Shown piece after piece: positions 8,673 to 17,713 of a DNA stretch of 41,177 nt. This DNA is from Winogradskyella sp. UBA3174 (GTDB taxonomy: Bacteria > Bacteroidota > Bacteroidia > Flavobacteriales > Flavobacteriaceae): contig NZ_DEXW01000039.1 of NCBI RefSeq assembly GCF_002364335.1, positions 90,008 through 131,184 on the forward strand, given 5' to 3'. Made by a program: the position numbers and the translations under genes. The notes under the pieces were generated by a model. The model was not told the DNA's origin. It worked only from the letters and a program-made list of their open reading frames with translations, and did not search any database. Each line of letters opens with the position of its first letter. Position 1 is the stretch's first letter.

Positions 8673-9434
8673 ATGACTATTAAACATATTTTTAAACTCT
8701 GTTTCATCCTTCTTATTGTGTCTTGTAATGAGAATTCTAATATTACAAAGATAGAAGGAAAAAGAATTGATATCGATGAGAGTCTTTTAGAAAATCAAGA
8801 AATTGAAGATTTTATTAAACCCTACCGAGAACAGGTTAATAAAAATCTAGACAGTATTATTTCTTTTGCACCAGAGACGTATTCTAAAAGTGATGGAGAA
8901 TTAAACACTGCTATAGGTAATTTAATGGCTGATGCGGTTTACAGCGAAAGCAATACTGTTTTTAATAAACGAACTGGAGAAAATATTGATTTTGTCCTTC
9001 TTAATCATGGAGGCATTAGGTCTATAATATCTAAAGGGAATATCACTTCAAGAACTGCATACGAAGTTATGCCTTTTGATAATTCTGTAGTCGTAGTCGC
9101 ATTAAAAGGCAAACAAGTACAAGAATTGACTCAATATTTAGCTGCTGCAAAACGCGCCCACCCAGTTTCTAAACAGTTTCAATTAACGCTCACTGATGAC
9201 AATGCTGTTAAATCAGCAACAATAAGTGATAAAAAAATAGAAACAAACAAAACCTATTATGTAGCTACCAATGACTATCTATATAATGGAGGAGACAGAA
9301 TGGACTTTTTTCACCCAAATGATAGTCTTTATGTGCTAGATTATAAAATAAGAAATGTCTTAATAGATTATTTTAAAAAGACAGATACTTTAAAACCTCA
9401 AATTGATAATCGTTTTATTAAACTTAATAACTAA
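8673..9434 (+). CDS. 5'-nucleotidase C-terminal domain lipoprotein
   Basis: A 253-residue lipoprotein (lipobox IVSC, Cys18) made only of the 5_nucleotid_C substrate-recognition domain seen in the C-terminal half of UshA-type nucleotidases. Family landmarks are the ETYSKSDGELNTAIGNLMADA segment read in parts, DFVLLNHGGIRS, the YEVMPFDNSVVVV block and the YYVATNDYLYNGGD block that lines the nucleoside pocket. There is no metal-binding half; that is the next gene, three bases downstream. The two probably work together in the periplasm or at the outer membrane to release nucleosides and phosphate from nucleotides. Confidence 0.92.
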   Translation: MTIKHIFKLCFILLIVSCNENSNITKIEGKRIDIDESLLENQEIEDFIKPYREQVNKNLDSIISFAPETYSKSDGELNTAIGNLMADAVYSESNTVFNKRTGENIDFVLLNHGGIRSIISKGNITSRTAYEVMPFDNSVVVVALKGKQVQELTQYLAAAKRAHPVSKQFQLTLTDDNAVKSATISDKKIETNKTYYVATNDYLYNGGDRMDFFHPNDSLYVLDYKIRNVLIDYFKKTDTLKPQIDNRFIKLNN

Positions 9435-9437
9435 GCC

Positions 9438-10352
9438 ATGAAAAGAAGACAATTTATACAACAATCTACTGCAGCCACTGCATTAGTTGGTGTTAGCGGG
9501 TTAGGTTTGCAATCTTTTAATACATCTAAAACAAAAAAAATCACCATTTTACATACTAACGATGTTCATAGTCATATTGATCCGTTTGGACCAGAGGACG
9601 CTAGAAACGCCAATAAAGGTGGTGTCGCTAGACGTGCAACTTTAGTTGAATCTATTAGAAAAGAAAACCCGAATACGTTATTACTAGATGCTGGTGATAT
9701 TTTTCAAGGAACACCTTATTTTAACTACTACGGAGGTGAACTAGAGTTTAAATTAATGAGCATGTTAAAATATGATTTAGCCACCATTGGTAATCATGAT
9801 TTTGATAATGGCATAAATGGTCTTTATAAACAACTACCACATGCAAATTTTGACTTTGTTTCTGCTAATTACGATTTTTCTAATACAGTTATGGACACGC
9901 ATGTAAAACCGTATAAAATCTTTGTAAAGAATGGGATTAAAATAGGCGTATTTGGCCTAGGTGTTCAACTGGACGGATTAGTTGACAAAAACATGTATAA
10001 AGAAACTGTTTATAATTATCCGATTGAAATTGCTCAAGACATGTCTAGAATCTTAAAAGAAGAGCAAAATTGTGATTTAGTAATTTGCTTATCCCATATT
10101 GGATATTACTATAAAAATAGTCCTGATCGTGTATGTGATTTAAGTCTAGCAAAAGCTACAAAAGATATAGATCTAATAATTGGCGGACATACCCATACGT
10201 TTTTACCAAAACCGACTATTGAAAAAAACAGTATAGGAAAAAATGTGCTTGTAAATCAAGTCGGTGCTTATGGCTTGTACTTAGGAAAAGTTGACTTTTA
10301 TTTTGAATCTGATAAAGAAACCAAATCAGAAGGTGCTACAATAATTATTTAA
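9438..10352 (+). CDS. Metallophosphatase, N-terminal half of a split 5'-nucleotidase, Tat signal
   Basis: A 304-residue calcineurin-like phosphoesterase. The N-terminus KRRQFIQQSTAATALVG is a twin-arginine signal, so export in folded, metal-loaded form is likely. Metal ligands are visible: HTNDVHSH (Asp42, His44), DAGDIFQGTP (Asp87), GNHDFD (Asn119, His120), SHIGYY and GGHTHTF. Together with the lipoprotein gene just upstream it makes up the two halves of a UshA-like 5'-nucleotidase, but with the halves encoded in reverse order. The start is three bases after the previous stop. Confidence 0.94.
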   Translation: MKRRQFIQQSTAATALVGVSGLGLQSFNTSKTKKITILHTNDVHSHIDPFGPEDARNANKGGVARRATLVESIRKENPNTLLLDAGDIFQGTPYFNYYGGELEFKLMSMLKYDLATIGNHDFDNGINGLYKQLPHANFDFVSANYDFSNTVMDTHVKPYKIFVKNGIKIGVFGLGVQLDGLVDKNMYKETVYNYPIEIAQDMSRILKEEQNCDLVICLSHIGYYYKNSPDRVCDLSLAKATKDIDLIIGGHTHTFLPKPTIEKNSIGKNVLVNQVGAYGLYLGKVDFYFESDKETKSEGATIII

Positions 10353-10414
10353 GATATTATTTAAGTTAGTTTAGTATAGACGTCTTAATCCATAACTAAA
10401 CAATCTTAATACTT

Positions 10415-10801
10415 ATGAAATCGAATAAAATCATTTTAGTACTCAGAATAGCTGTAGCTGTTATATTAATTCAAACTTTACGATTTAAATTTACAGGTCA
10501 CGAAGACAGTGTTTATATTTTTGAAACTATTGGCTTAGAGCCATTTGGCAGAATTGGTCTTGGCATCCTAGAACTTATGGCTGGTATACTTTTATTAATA
10601 CCTAAAACAATTTGGATAGGAGCTGGTTTAGCCCTTGGTTTAATGAGTGGTGCTATAATGATGCATTTAACGCAATTAGGTATAGAAGTAAGAGGAGATG
10701 ATGGTGTTTTGTTTTATACGGCTATTGCAACATTTATACTAAGTGCAATTATTATATACTCGCAAAGAAAACATATACCGCTTATGAATATAAAAGATTA
10801 G
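10415..10801 (+). CDS. DoxX-like integral membrane protein
   Basis: A 128-residue protein with four predicted membrane helices (about 7-23, 47-65, 68-88 and 99-118). It has the DoxX-family feel: an early RIAVAVILIQTLRFKF helix, then GRIGLGILELMAGILLLIP. The DoxX/DoxD family is named for a terminal oxidase subunit, but most bacterial members have no proven function. Its stop overlaps by four bases the stop of the convergent membrane-protein gene. Confidence 0.75.
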   Translation: MKSNKIILVLRIAVAVILIQTLRFKFTGHEDSVYIFETIGLEPFGRIGLGILELMAGILLLIPKTIWIGAGLALGLMSGAIMMHLTQLGIEVRGDDGVLFYTAIATFILSAIIIYSQRKHIPLMNIKD

Positions 10802-11538
10802 ATTTCTTCTAATTGCTCATCAGTAAATGCTGGCTCAGGACCAGTGAAAGTCAATTGTGATTGCAAATAGAAAAGCACAAATGCCACTACTAAAAAGAAT
10901 GAAAAAATAAATACTAAATTACTATCATCTAAAATATAATAATAAGCCAATTGAATGATTTCAGAAAACACAATACAGATAGACCCTAAAAGCATTAACA
11001 TTGATTTGTTATCGTTTCTATACATGTAATTAATTAAGGCTACGGACAATAGAGCCATTATAACTGCATTATAGGTGAACTCTAAGGCATATTCATAAAT
11101 TGAAAAGGCTTTTTCTACGGTATCAGTCACTAATATAACGCAAAACACGTCTAGTACAACCAGAACGATAATAGGTATAGCTAATTCAGAAAATATGTCT
11201 TTAAATTTTAATTCTGAGACCATCCTAGTTATAAGAAACAAATAAGATATTATAAATAATATATTTGCTACATAGTAGTAATAATCTATTTGGCCCTCTT
11301 GTATCTCTGGCAAAAACCAAGTTGAATAACTCAGTACATGACCCAAAGTAAAAGTTACTAAGAACCAAAAGAAATATTTGACTTTATTTTCCGTCCACTT
11401 ACAATATACAATTGTAAGTAGCACAAGCATTAATGCACTCACAGCAGCTCCTTCAACTTCAAAATCAAAACCTCGAAGTGTAATGAAAATCCCACCCAAA
11501 AGCAATAATACTACTTTTAAGATTTTATTTAATAACAT
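10798..11538 (-). CDS. Multi-pass membrane protein of unknown function
   Basis: A 246-residue protein with about eight hydrophobic segments and a short acidic C-terminal tail (FTDEQLEEI). The eight-helix layout and the hydrophobic pattern loosely recall YhhN/lysoplasmalogenase-like proteins, but I see no motif that settles this. It has its own -7-like promoter element upstream and is separated from ligA by a hairpin, so it is transcribed alone. Function unknown. Confidence 0.7.
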   Translation of the reverse strand: MLLNKILKVVLLLLGGIFITLRGFDFEVEGAAVSALMLVLLTIVYCKWTENKVKYFFWFLVTFTLGHVLSYSTWFLPEIQEGQIDYYYYVANILFIISYLFLITRMVSELKFKDIFSELAIPIIVLVVLDVFCVILVTDTVEKAFSIYEYALEFTYNAVIMALLSVALINYMYRNDNKSMLMLLGSICIVFSEIIQLAYYYILDDSNLVFIFSFFLVVAFVLFYLQSQLTFTGPEPAFTDEQLEEI

Positions 11539-11559
11539 TGATTAATCCCTTTAGAAAAA

Positions 11560-11567
11560 CAAATATA
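11560..11567 (-). promoter_or_regulatory. Probable -7 element for the membrane-protein gene
   Basis: The minus strand reads TATATTTG, an exact TAnnTTTG match, 22 bases before the ATG at 11538. It lies between the ligA hairpin and this gene. Confidence 0.45.
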
Positions 11568-11586
11568 GCGAAAAATTACAATTAAA

Positions 11587-11609
11587 CGATAAAAAATTAC
11601 ATTTTATCG
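11587..11609 (-). terminator. Hairpin after ligA
   Basis: On the minus strand CGATAAAA and TTTTATCG form a perfect 8-base-pair stem with a 7-base loop, 27 bases after the ligA stop. The stem is AT-rich and the U-tract is short, so termination may be weak. Confidence 0.5.
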
Positions 11610-11636
11610 GTAAAAATAGCTTTTTATTGTAAGAAT

Positions 11637-13631
11637 TTATTTCAATTCGTTTAAAAACGCTTGTTCCGAAAGGATGGGAATATTTAAATTTTCTGCTTTT
11701 TTTAGTTTGCTCGGCCCCATTTTATCCCCAGCAACCAAAAAACTAGTCTTAGATGAGATTGAAGAAGACACTTTTCCCCCATTATCTTCTATGAGTTTTT
11801 TAAGTTCAACTCTAGATACACTTTCAAACACACCAGAAACTACAAAAATTTGCCCTTTTAGCTTTTCTGTTTGGTTCGCTAATTTATCTGCAGATACTTC
11901 TAATTGAACATTAAAAGATTTTAAACGCTCTATACTTTGTCTATTATCTTCGGACGAGAAAAACTCCACAACACTTTCAGCAATTCGCTCACCTATTTCA
12001 TCTACAGTCACCAAATCTAAAATTGAAGCGAACATTAAAGCATCTATAGACTTGAAATGTTTAGCTAGCTTCTTAGCTACAGTTTCACCAACATAACGAA
12101 TACCTAAACCAAATAAAACACGCTCAAAAGGAATTTGTTTTGATGCTTCTACTCCATTAATTAAATTCTCTGCACTCTTTTCTGCCATGCGTTCTAAAGG
12201 AATAACCTGCTCAGTAGTTAATTCATATAAATCTGAATAATTTGTTATCAAGCCTCCTTTTACTAAAAGTGCAACAGTCTCGCCACCTAAACCTTCTATA
12301 TCCATCGCTTTTCTAGATATATAATGTTGAATTCTACCAATAACTTGAGGAGGACAACCTTTATAATTAGGACAATAATGTTTAGCCTCTCCTTCTATAC
12401 GCTCTAACTGAGTGTCACATTCTGGACAGTTTGTAATATAATCCGTAGGCTTCGAATTTTCTAATCGTTTAGCAAAATCTACAGCTATAATCTTCGGAAT
12501 AATCTCTCCACCCTTTTCAACAAAGACCTCATCACCTTCTCTAATATCTAATTTCTTAATCTGATCTGCATTATGTAAAGACGCACGTTTCACAGTAGTA
12601 CCTGCCAATTGTACAGGTTCTAAATTGGCAACAGGTGTAATTGCTCCAGTACGACCAACTTGGTAGGTGATTTCATTCAGTCTCGTAGACACTTGCTCTG
12701 CTTTAAACTTATAGGCCATAGCCCAACGTGGTGCTTTTGCTGTAAACCCTAATTCATCTTGTTGGTAAAGGTTGTTAACTTTTACAACGACTCCATCGGT
12801 TTCATAAGGTAAGTTGTGCCTTTCTATATTCCAATGATTAATAAACTCGAGAACCTCATCTATTGAGTTTGCTAATTTTGCAGCACCAGGCACTTTAAAC
12901 CCCATTTGACGTGCTTTTTTTAAACTTTCAAATTGTGTTGTAATACCAAGATTTGTTCCTGTAATATTATATAGCAAACATTCTAAAGGACGTTTCGCTA
13001 CTTCCGAACTATCTTGTAGTTTTAAACTTCCTGACGCTGTATTTCTTGGGTTTCTATAAGCCTCCTCACCTGCTTCTAGCCGCTCTTCATTCATTTTAAT
13101 GAAACCCTTAAAAGGCAAAACAATCTCTCCTCTTATATCAAATTTTTCTGGATAATCCCCTTGTAACTGTAAAGGAACAGTCTTAATGGTTTTTATATTT
13201 GCAGTAACATTATCGCCCTGCATACCGTCTCCTCGTGTGACTGCTTTTAAAAGTTGTCCGTTTTCGTAAGTGAGGCTAATCGACGCTCCATCGTATTTAA
13301 GCTCACAAGTATACTGAACATCTCCATCTACCATTTTTTTTATTCTGGTTTCCCAATCCATTAAGTCTTCTTTAGAGTACGAGTTATCTAAGGAATACAT
13401 CCTATGGTCATGAACCACAGTTTGAAAATTTTTAGTAATGGCACCACCAACACGTAAAGTTGGAGAATTTGCATCAAAAAACTCAGGATGTGCTTCTTCT
13501 AGAGCTAGAAGTTCTTTTAGTTTTATATCGAAGTCGTAATCACTAATACTAGCATTGTCTAGAATATAGTAATTGTAGTTGTGTCGACGAAGTTCGTCCC
13601 TTAGGGCATCTATTTTTTGTTGTGTGTTCAT
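11637..13631 (-). CDS. ligA: NAD-dependent DNA ligase LigA
   Basis: LigA seals nicks during replication and repair using NAD+. The 664-residue protein shows every domain in order. These are domain Ia with YYILDNASISDYDFD, the adenylation domain with the active-site Lys112 in ELKYDGAS, the OB fold, a four-cysteine zinc finger (CPECDTQ ... HYCPNYKGC), helix-hairpin-helix motifs around 480-580, and a C-terminal BRCT domain from about 585. Length is normal. It is the last gene of the GNAT-prmC-LOG-ligA run, three bases after the LOG stop. Confidence 0.98.
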   Translation of the reverse strand: MNTQQKIDALRDELRRHNYNYYILDNASISDYDFDIKLKELLALEEAHPEFFDANSPTLRVGGAITKNFQTVVHDHRMYSLDNSYSKEDLMDWETRIKKMVDGDVQYTCELKYDGASISLTYENGQLLKAVTRGDGMQGDNVTANIKTIKTVPLQLQGDYPEKFDIRGEIVLPFKGFIKMNEERLEAGEEAYRNPRNTASGSLKLQDSSEVAKRPLECLLYNITGTNLGITTQFESLKKARQMGFKVPGAAKLANSIDEVLEFINHWNIERHNLPYETDGVVVKVNNLYQQDELGFTAKAPRWAMAYKFKAEQVSTRLNEITYQVGRTGAITPVANLEPVQLAGTTVKRASLHNADQIKKLDIREGDEVFVEKGGEIIPKIIAVDFAKRLENSKPTDYITNCPECDTQLERIEGEAKHYCPNYKGCPPQVIGRIQHYISRKAMDIEGLGGETVALLVKGGLITNYSDLYELTTEQVIPLERMAEKSAENLINGVEASKQIPFERVLFGLGIRYVGETVAKKLAKHFKSIDALMFASILDLVTVDEIGERIAESVVEFFSSEDNRQSIERLKSFNVQLEVSADKLANQTEKLKGQIFVVSGVFESVSRVELKKLIEDNGGKVSSSISSKTSFLVAGDKMGPSKLKKAENLNIPILSEQAFLNELK

Positions 13632-13634
13632 TAT

Positions 13635-14216
13635 TTATAGACCTTCTTTATTCAACCATTTTGGTGCTAGTAATGGTATATAATTATTCATTTTGTCTAG
13701 TAAGCCTTCAATAGTGTTATCTACAACAACAGCATCTAGATTTTCTTGTTTTAGAAAGCCGCGTTCTACCATCATTTTACATTGCGCAACTAAGGGGTCA
13801 TAATAACCATTAGTATTTAAAACCCCTATGGGTTTAGTATGTAAACCTAGTTGTCCCCAAGTTGTGATTTCAAAAAACTCATCCATAGTACCAAAACCAC
13901 CTGGTATAATTATAAAACCATCACTTTTATCGTACATAATCACTTTGCGATCGTGCATGTTTTCTGTTACAATAAGTTCAGTTAATTCTGTGTTTACAAT
14001 TTCTTTAGTTTTTAAAAAGTTTGGAATTACTCCTATAGTTTCACCTTTTCCATCAATAACGGCTTGAGCAACTTTTCCCATAATACCTATTTTAGAACCA
14101 CCATAGACTAGAGTAATGCTTCGCTCTACAAAAATCTGACCTAAACGATAAGATTCTTCTATTATAATTGGATCATTACCTTCACTACTGCCACAAAATA
14201 CAGATATACTTTTCAT
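13635..14216 (-). CDS. LOG family protein (TIGR00730), probable nucleoside 5'-monophosphate phosphoribohydrolase
   Basis: A 193-residue Rossmann-fold protein with the LOG signature PGGFGTMDEFFE at 105-116 and an N-terminal ISVFCGSSEG and LVYGGSKIGIMG. Members cleave nucleoside 5'-monophosphates, including cytokinin ribotides, to base and ribose phosphate. In most bacteria the physiological substrate is unclear. It lies one base from prmC and three from ligA in the same operon. Confidence 0.92.
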   Translation of the reverse strand: MKSISVFCGSSEGNDPIIIEESYRLGQIFVERSITLVYGGSKIGIMGKVAQAVIDGKGETIGVIPNFLKTKEIVNTELTELIVTENMHDRKVIMYDKSDGFIIIPGGFGTMDEFFEITTWGQLGLHTKPIGVLNTNGYYDPLVAQCKMMVERGFLKQENLDAVVVDNTIEGLLDKMNNYIPLLAPKWLNKEGL

Positions 14217-14217
14217 A

Positions 14218-15090
14218 CTATTTTTTAATTCCCTTTAACATTCTGTCATTACCGTTTAAATCCTTCAACAATTCTATGTCCATAAAATTAGCGTCTATTA
14301 AAACTTGTTTTGTTTCTTCACCAAGATACTGGTTAATTTCAAAATAAAGTTGACCATTTTGTTTCAAATTATTTTTAGCAAAACTAGTAATGGCTCTATA
14401 AAACAATAGCGGGTTTTCATCTTTTACAAACAAAGCTAAATGCGGTTCGTTGTTTAAAACATTTGGATTTATTTCTTCTTTTTCTAAATCTCTTACATAA
14501 GGTGGATTTGACACTATAATGTCAAATTCTAAATCTTTAAATTCCAAATCCCAAGTTGTTTCGCTTAATATGTCTGCCTCAATAAAAGTAATTTCAACGT
14601 TATTGAGTTTAGCGTTTTGTTTGGCGATTTCTATGGCCTCTTTACTAACATCTAAGGCAAATACTGAAGTATTTGGTGATTTTTTTGCAAGAGAGATAGC
14701 TATACAACCAGAACCTGTACCAATGTCAAGAACCTTAATCGCTTTAGAGTTTTTTTGTTTATTAATATTTTGAAGAATGAGTGTTACGAGTTCTTCAGTT
14801 TCTGGCCTTGGTACAAGAACATGTTTATTCACTTTAAACGGTAATCCGAAAAATTCTGTTTCACCTAATATATATTGTATTGGTTTTTGCTGCTTTAAAT
14901 CCTCTAGCACTTTAAAAAACATATCAGTCTCAGATTTAACAATAGTAAATTGTGGCTGTAATGCCAGTTGAAAACGAGGCAAATTGAGATAATGTTCAAT
15001 GCAGAGAAAAAAGAAACTACCGACTTCTTCTTTTCCGTAAATAACATCTAATTGTTTATGATATATTTCTTTTAAGTCTTTTAATAACAC
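14218..15090 (-). CDS. prmC: Peptide chain release factor N5-glutamine methyltransferase PrmC
   Basis: PrmC methylates the GGQ glutamine of release factors RF1 and RF2. The protein has the helical N-terminal domain, the SAM-binding motif VLDIGTGSGCIAISLAK and the catalytic NPPY motif in IIVSNPPYVRD. I choose the GTG at 15090 (VLLKDLKEIYHKQLD), giving 290 residues. The longer ATG frame from 15156 adds 22 residues with no family match and would overlap the upstream GNAT gene by 65 bases, whereas 15090 starts one base after that stop. Confidence 0.92.
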   Translation of the reverse strand: MLLKDLKEIYHKQLDVIYGKEEVGSFFFLCIEHYLNLPRFQLALQPQFTIVKSETDMFFKVLEDLKQQKPIQYILGETEFFGLPFKVNKHVLVPRPETEELVTLILQNINKQKNSKAIKVLDIGTGSGCIAISLAKKSPNTSVFALDVSKEAIEIAKQNAKLNNVEITFIEADILSETTWDLEFKDLEFDIIVSNPPYVRDLEKEEINPNVLNNEPHLALFVKDENPLLFYRAITSFAKNNLKQNGQLYFEINQYLGEETKQVLIDANFMDIELLKDLNGNDRMLKGIKK

Positions 15091-15091
15091 C

Positions 15092-15583
15092 TTATAAATC
15101 TTTAAGCATCCAAACAGTACACGAATAATGACCTGTATTTCCCATAGGCTTATCAATAGATTTAAATCCTACTTTTCTATATAACTTCCTGGCGTCATCC
15201 ATATAAGGCATCGTTTCTAAATAACAGTGATCGAAACCAGACTGCTTCGCAAAATCGATACATCTAGCCATCATTTTACTTCCTATACCTCTACCTCTTG
15301 CTTCAGACATAAAATACATTTTCTGTAATTCGCACACATTACCTTCGTAATTATCTAAAGGTGAAATTCCTGCGCCTCCTATAATTTCACCTCCATCTTC
15401 AACAACAAAATAGGCCTTAAGATGTGAGTCGTAAGTTTCTGTCATACAATCTAAAGCTTCATCCTCATAAGCGGTACCAACCTTAGGCACTCCCATTTCT
15501 ATTAAAACAGAACGAATGGCTTTTGCTATTTTAGGATTATCTTCGCGTTCAATTTCTCGAATAACAATAGTATCTTTACGCAC
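15092..15583 (-). CDS. GNAT family N-acetyltransferase
   Basis: A 163-residue single-domain acetyltransferase. It has an IREIEREDNP start, the central strand YFVVEDGGEIIGGAGI and the acetyl-CoA pyrophosphate loop EARGRGIGSKMMARCI, followed by YLETMPYMDDARKLYRKVGF. The substrate cannot be inferred; the MPYMDDARKLYRK ending is typical of the family. It heads the operon with prmC, LOG and ligA. It faces the LEA-type lipoprotein gene across a 61-base divergent spacer in which I see no strong promoter match. Confidence 0.9.
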   Translation of the reverse strand: MRKDTIVIREIEREDNPKIAKAIRSVLIEMGVPKVGTAYEDEALDCMTETYDSHLKAYFVVEDGGEIIGGAGISPLDNYEGNVCELQKMYFMSEARGRGIGSKMMARCIDFAKQSGFDHCYLETMPYMDDARKLYRKVGFKSIDKPMGNTGHYSCTVWMLKDL

Positions 15584-15644
15584 TTAATTTATAATTTTAA
15601 TACTGAATTATTTTCGGTTTGAAGATACATATAAAAACACTTTT

Positions 15645-16103
15645 ATGTTTAAAAGACTCTTAATGTTTTTGCTGACTTTTACACTAGTTTTCAACTGTTC
15701 TATAACCGAGCAACCAGAGTTTGTTAGACTTGATAATATCAAAGTTATCGACTCTAACTCTAAAAATATAACCCTGAGTGCAGATGCCTTATTTCTGAAT
15801 AAAAATGATGTTGGTGGCACTTTAAAAACAGACGACATTAAAGTTTACATCAACGACACAGAAGTCGCTACTATTGTTTCCGATGAATTCGATGTGCCTA
15901 GAAAAAAGAATTTTACTATTCCACTAACCGTAGCTGTAGCAACTGAGAGTCTTATCGACAAGAAAAGTCTCGGTGGTTTGTTAAGTGGTTTAATTTCTCA
16001 GAGATTAAAAGTGCAATACAAAGGTGATATTAAATATAAAGTTTTAGGCTACTCTTCAACATATACTGTAGATGAAACTCAAGAAGTAAAAATTAAATTT
16101 TAG
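15645..16103 (+). CDS. LEA type 2-like lipoprotein
   Basis: A 152-residue lipoprotein (lipobox VFNC, Cys18). The mature part is one all-beta domain with the pattern of LEA14/WHy proteins: FVRLDNIKVIDSNSKNITL, then ALFLNKNDVGGTLK, and a C-terminal VQYKGDIKYKVLGYS strand pair. The function in bacteria is unknown. It is the first gene of a run of five tightly packed genes; ribD follows after one base. It is not known to act in riboflavin synthesis. Confidence 0.8.
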   Translation: MFKRLLMFLLTFTLVFNCSITEQPEFVRLDNIKVIDSNSKNITLSADALFLNKNDVGGTLKTDDIKVYINDTEVATIVSDEFDVPRKKNFTIPLTVAVATESLIDKKSLGGLLSGLISQRLKVQYKGDIKYKVLGYSSTYTVDETQEVKIKF

Positions 16104-16104
16104 A

Positions 16105-17109
16105 TTGCAAAAACACGAGATCTATATAAAACGCTGTTTGCAAATTGCCAAAAACGGATTAGGTACAACACGACCAAACCCTATGGTAGGAGCGGTTGTA
16201 GTTTTTGATGATAAAATTATTAGTGAGGGGTTTACTAGTCCTTATGGAGGTAATCACGCAGAGGTTAATGCTATTAACTCAGTTACAAATAAAGCAGTAT
16301 TAGCAAAATGCACGTTATACGTTACACTAGAACCCTGTAGTCATTTTGGTAAAACTCCACCATGCAGCGATCTTATTGTTAAACATAAAATTCCTAAAGT
16401 AGTCATCGGTTGTGTTGACGACAATCCTGAAATTGCTGGCAAAGGGATTGCAAAGCTCAAAGCTTCAGGCTGCAAAGTTACTGTTGGTGTTTTAGAGAAT
16501 GAATGCAAAACACATCATAAACGTTTTTTTACGTTTCATAATAAAAAGCGTCCTTATGTCATATTGAAATGGGCTGAAACTAGCGATGGTTTTATTGCTC
16601 CGAAATCTAAAAACAAACAAGAACCTGTTTGGATTACAAATACCTATTCTAGACAACTAGTACATAAATGGCGCACAGAAGAACAAGCCATTTTAGTAGG
16701 AACTAATACAGCTATAGAAGACAACCCAAGTTTAACCGTTAGAGATTGGACAGGATCGAATCCTATAAGAATTGTTTTAGACAGAACATCAAAGCTAACT
16801 ACAGAACTTAATGCCTTTAATAATAAAGCTGAAACGATTAGGATTACAAACACTAATATTGACTATGAACAACCGATAGCATTACAAATTTGTGATTTGT
16901 TATACAATAGAAACATAAATTCTATAATTATAGAAGGAGGAGCACAAACACTTCAAACTTTTATAAGTGAAGGGCTTTGGAATGAAGCTAGAGTTTTTAT
17001 TGGAAATAGTGAATTTAACGACGGAATAAAAGCACCAGAATTAAAAGGAATGCTCATATCTGAATCTAAACTTCAAAATGATTTATTAAAGATTTATGCA
17101 AAAGATTAA
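16105..17109 (+). CDS. ribD: Riboflavin biosynthesis protein RibD, TTG start
   Basis: RibD deaminates the pyrimidine ring and then reduces the ribosyl side chain in riboflavin synthesis. Residues 1-145 form the cytidine-deaminase-like zinc domain with His51 and Glu53 (HAEVNAI) and Cys78 and Cys87 (PCSHFGKTPPC). Residues 147-334 form the reductase domain with LKWAETSDGFIAP and IIIEGGAQTLQTF. The only start that keeps the first helix (MQKHEIYIKRCLQIA) is the TTG at 16105, two bases after the upstream stop; the next ATG would remove conserved residues. At 334 residues the length is slightly short but complete. Confidence 0.95.
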   Translation: MQKHEIYIKRCLQIAKNGLGTTRPNPMVGAVVVFDDKIISEGFTSPYGGNHAEVNAINSVTNKAVLAKCTLYVTLEPCSHFGKTPPCSDLIVKHKIPKVVIGCVDDNPEIAGKGIAKLKASGCKVTVGVLENECKTHHKRFFTFHNKKRPYVILKWAETSDGFIAPKSKNKQEPVWITNTYSRQLVHKWRTEEQAILVGTNTAIEDNPSLTVRDWTGSNPIRIVLDRTSKLTTELNAFNNKAETIRITNTNIDYEQPIALQICDLLYNRNINSIIIEGGAQTLQTFISEGLWNEARVFIGNSEFNDGIKAPELKGMLISESKLQNDLLKIYAKD

Positions 17110-17713
17110 AACACTCATTTTCGATTTTGGAGATGTCTTCATCAATTTAGACAAACAAGGTGCTATGAAAAATGCCTTAGACCTTTTTGATTTAGAGACG
17201 TTTGATGATGCTATGATTGCTACTAATATTAAATATGAAATTGGTGAAATTTCAACTTCCGAATTTATTCAATTTTATAAATCTAAGTTTCCACATTTAA
17301 ATAAAACTACTATTATTAATGCTTGGAACTTCATTATTAGAGACTTTCCTAAATACCGATTAGACTTCATTAAAGACCTTGCTAAAAAAAAAGAATTCAA
17401 ACTAATTCTGCTAAGCAACACTAATGATATGCATATTGATTTTATAAAAGAGAATGTTTCATTTTACAACGAATTTAAAAACTGTTTTGATGTCTTTTAC
17501 TTATCTCAAAAAACGCACTTAAGAAAACCTAATGCAACTATTTTTGAGTTTATCCTAAACGAAAATGATATAGACCCTAAGGAATGTTTGTTTATAGATG
17601 ACACTAAGGAGAATACAGAAACCGCAGGACAATTAGGCTTCAACGTTTGGAATATAGACGAAACTAAAGAAGATGTTATTAATCTATTTAAAATTAAAAA
17701 AGAACTCTTTTGA
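17096..17713 (+). CDS. HAD superfamily phosphatase
   Basis: A 205-residue HAD hydrolase, YihX-like. Motif I is LIFDFGDVFINLD (nucleophile Asp), motif II is ILLSNTND, motif III contains the lysine of RKPNATIF, and motif IV is FIDDTKENTE. The cap between motifs I and II is helical (type C1). The substrate is not predictable. Its start overlaps the end of ribD by 14 bases. In the riboflavin pathway the phosphatase step after RibD is done by HAD-type enzymes in several bacteria, so a role there is a reasonable guess but not shown. Confidence 0.9.
   Translation: MQKIKTLIFDFGDVFINLDKQGAMKNALDLFDLETFDDAMIATNIKYEIGEISTSEFIQFYKSKFPHLNKTTIINAWNFIIRDFPKYRLDFIKDLAKKKEFKLILLSNTNDMHIDFIKENVSFYNEFKNCFDVFYLSQKTHLRKPNATIFEFILNENDIDPKECLFIDDTKENTETAGQLGFNVWNIDETKEDVINLFKIKKELF

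Noticed and set aside
15091..15156. 22-residue N-terminal extension of PrmC
   Set aside because: It would overlap the upstream GNAT gene by 65 bases and has no family similarity; the GTG at 15090 fits both neighbours and the PrmC N-terminus.
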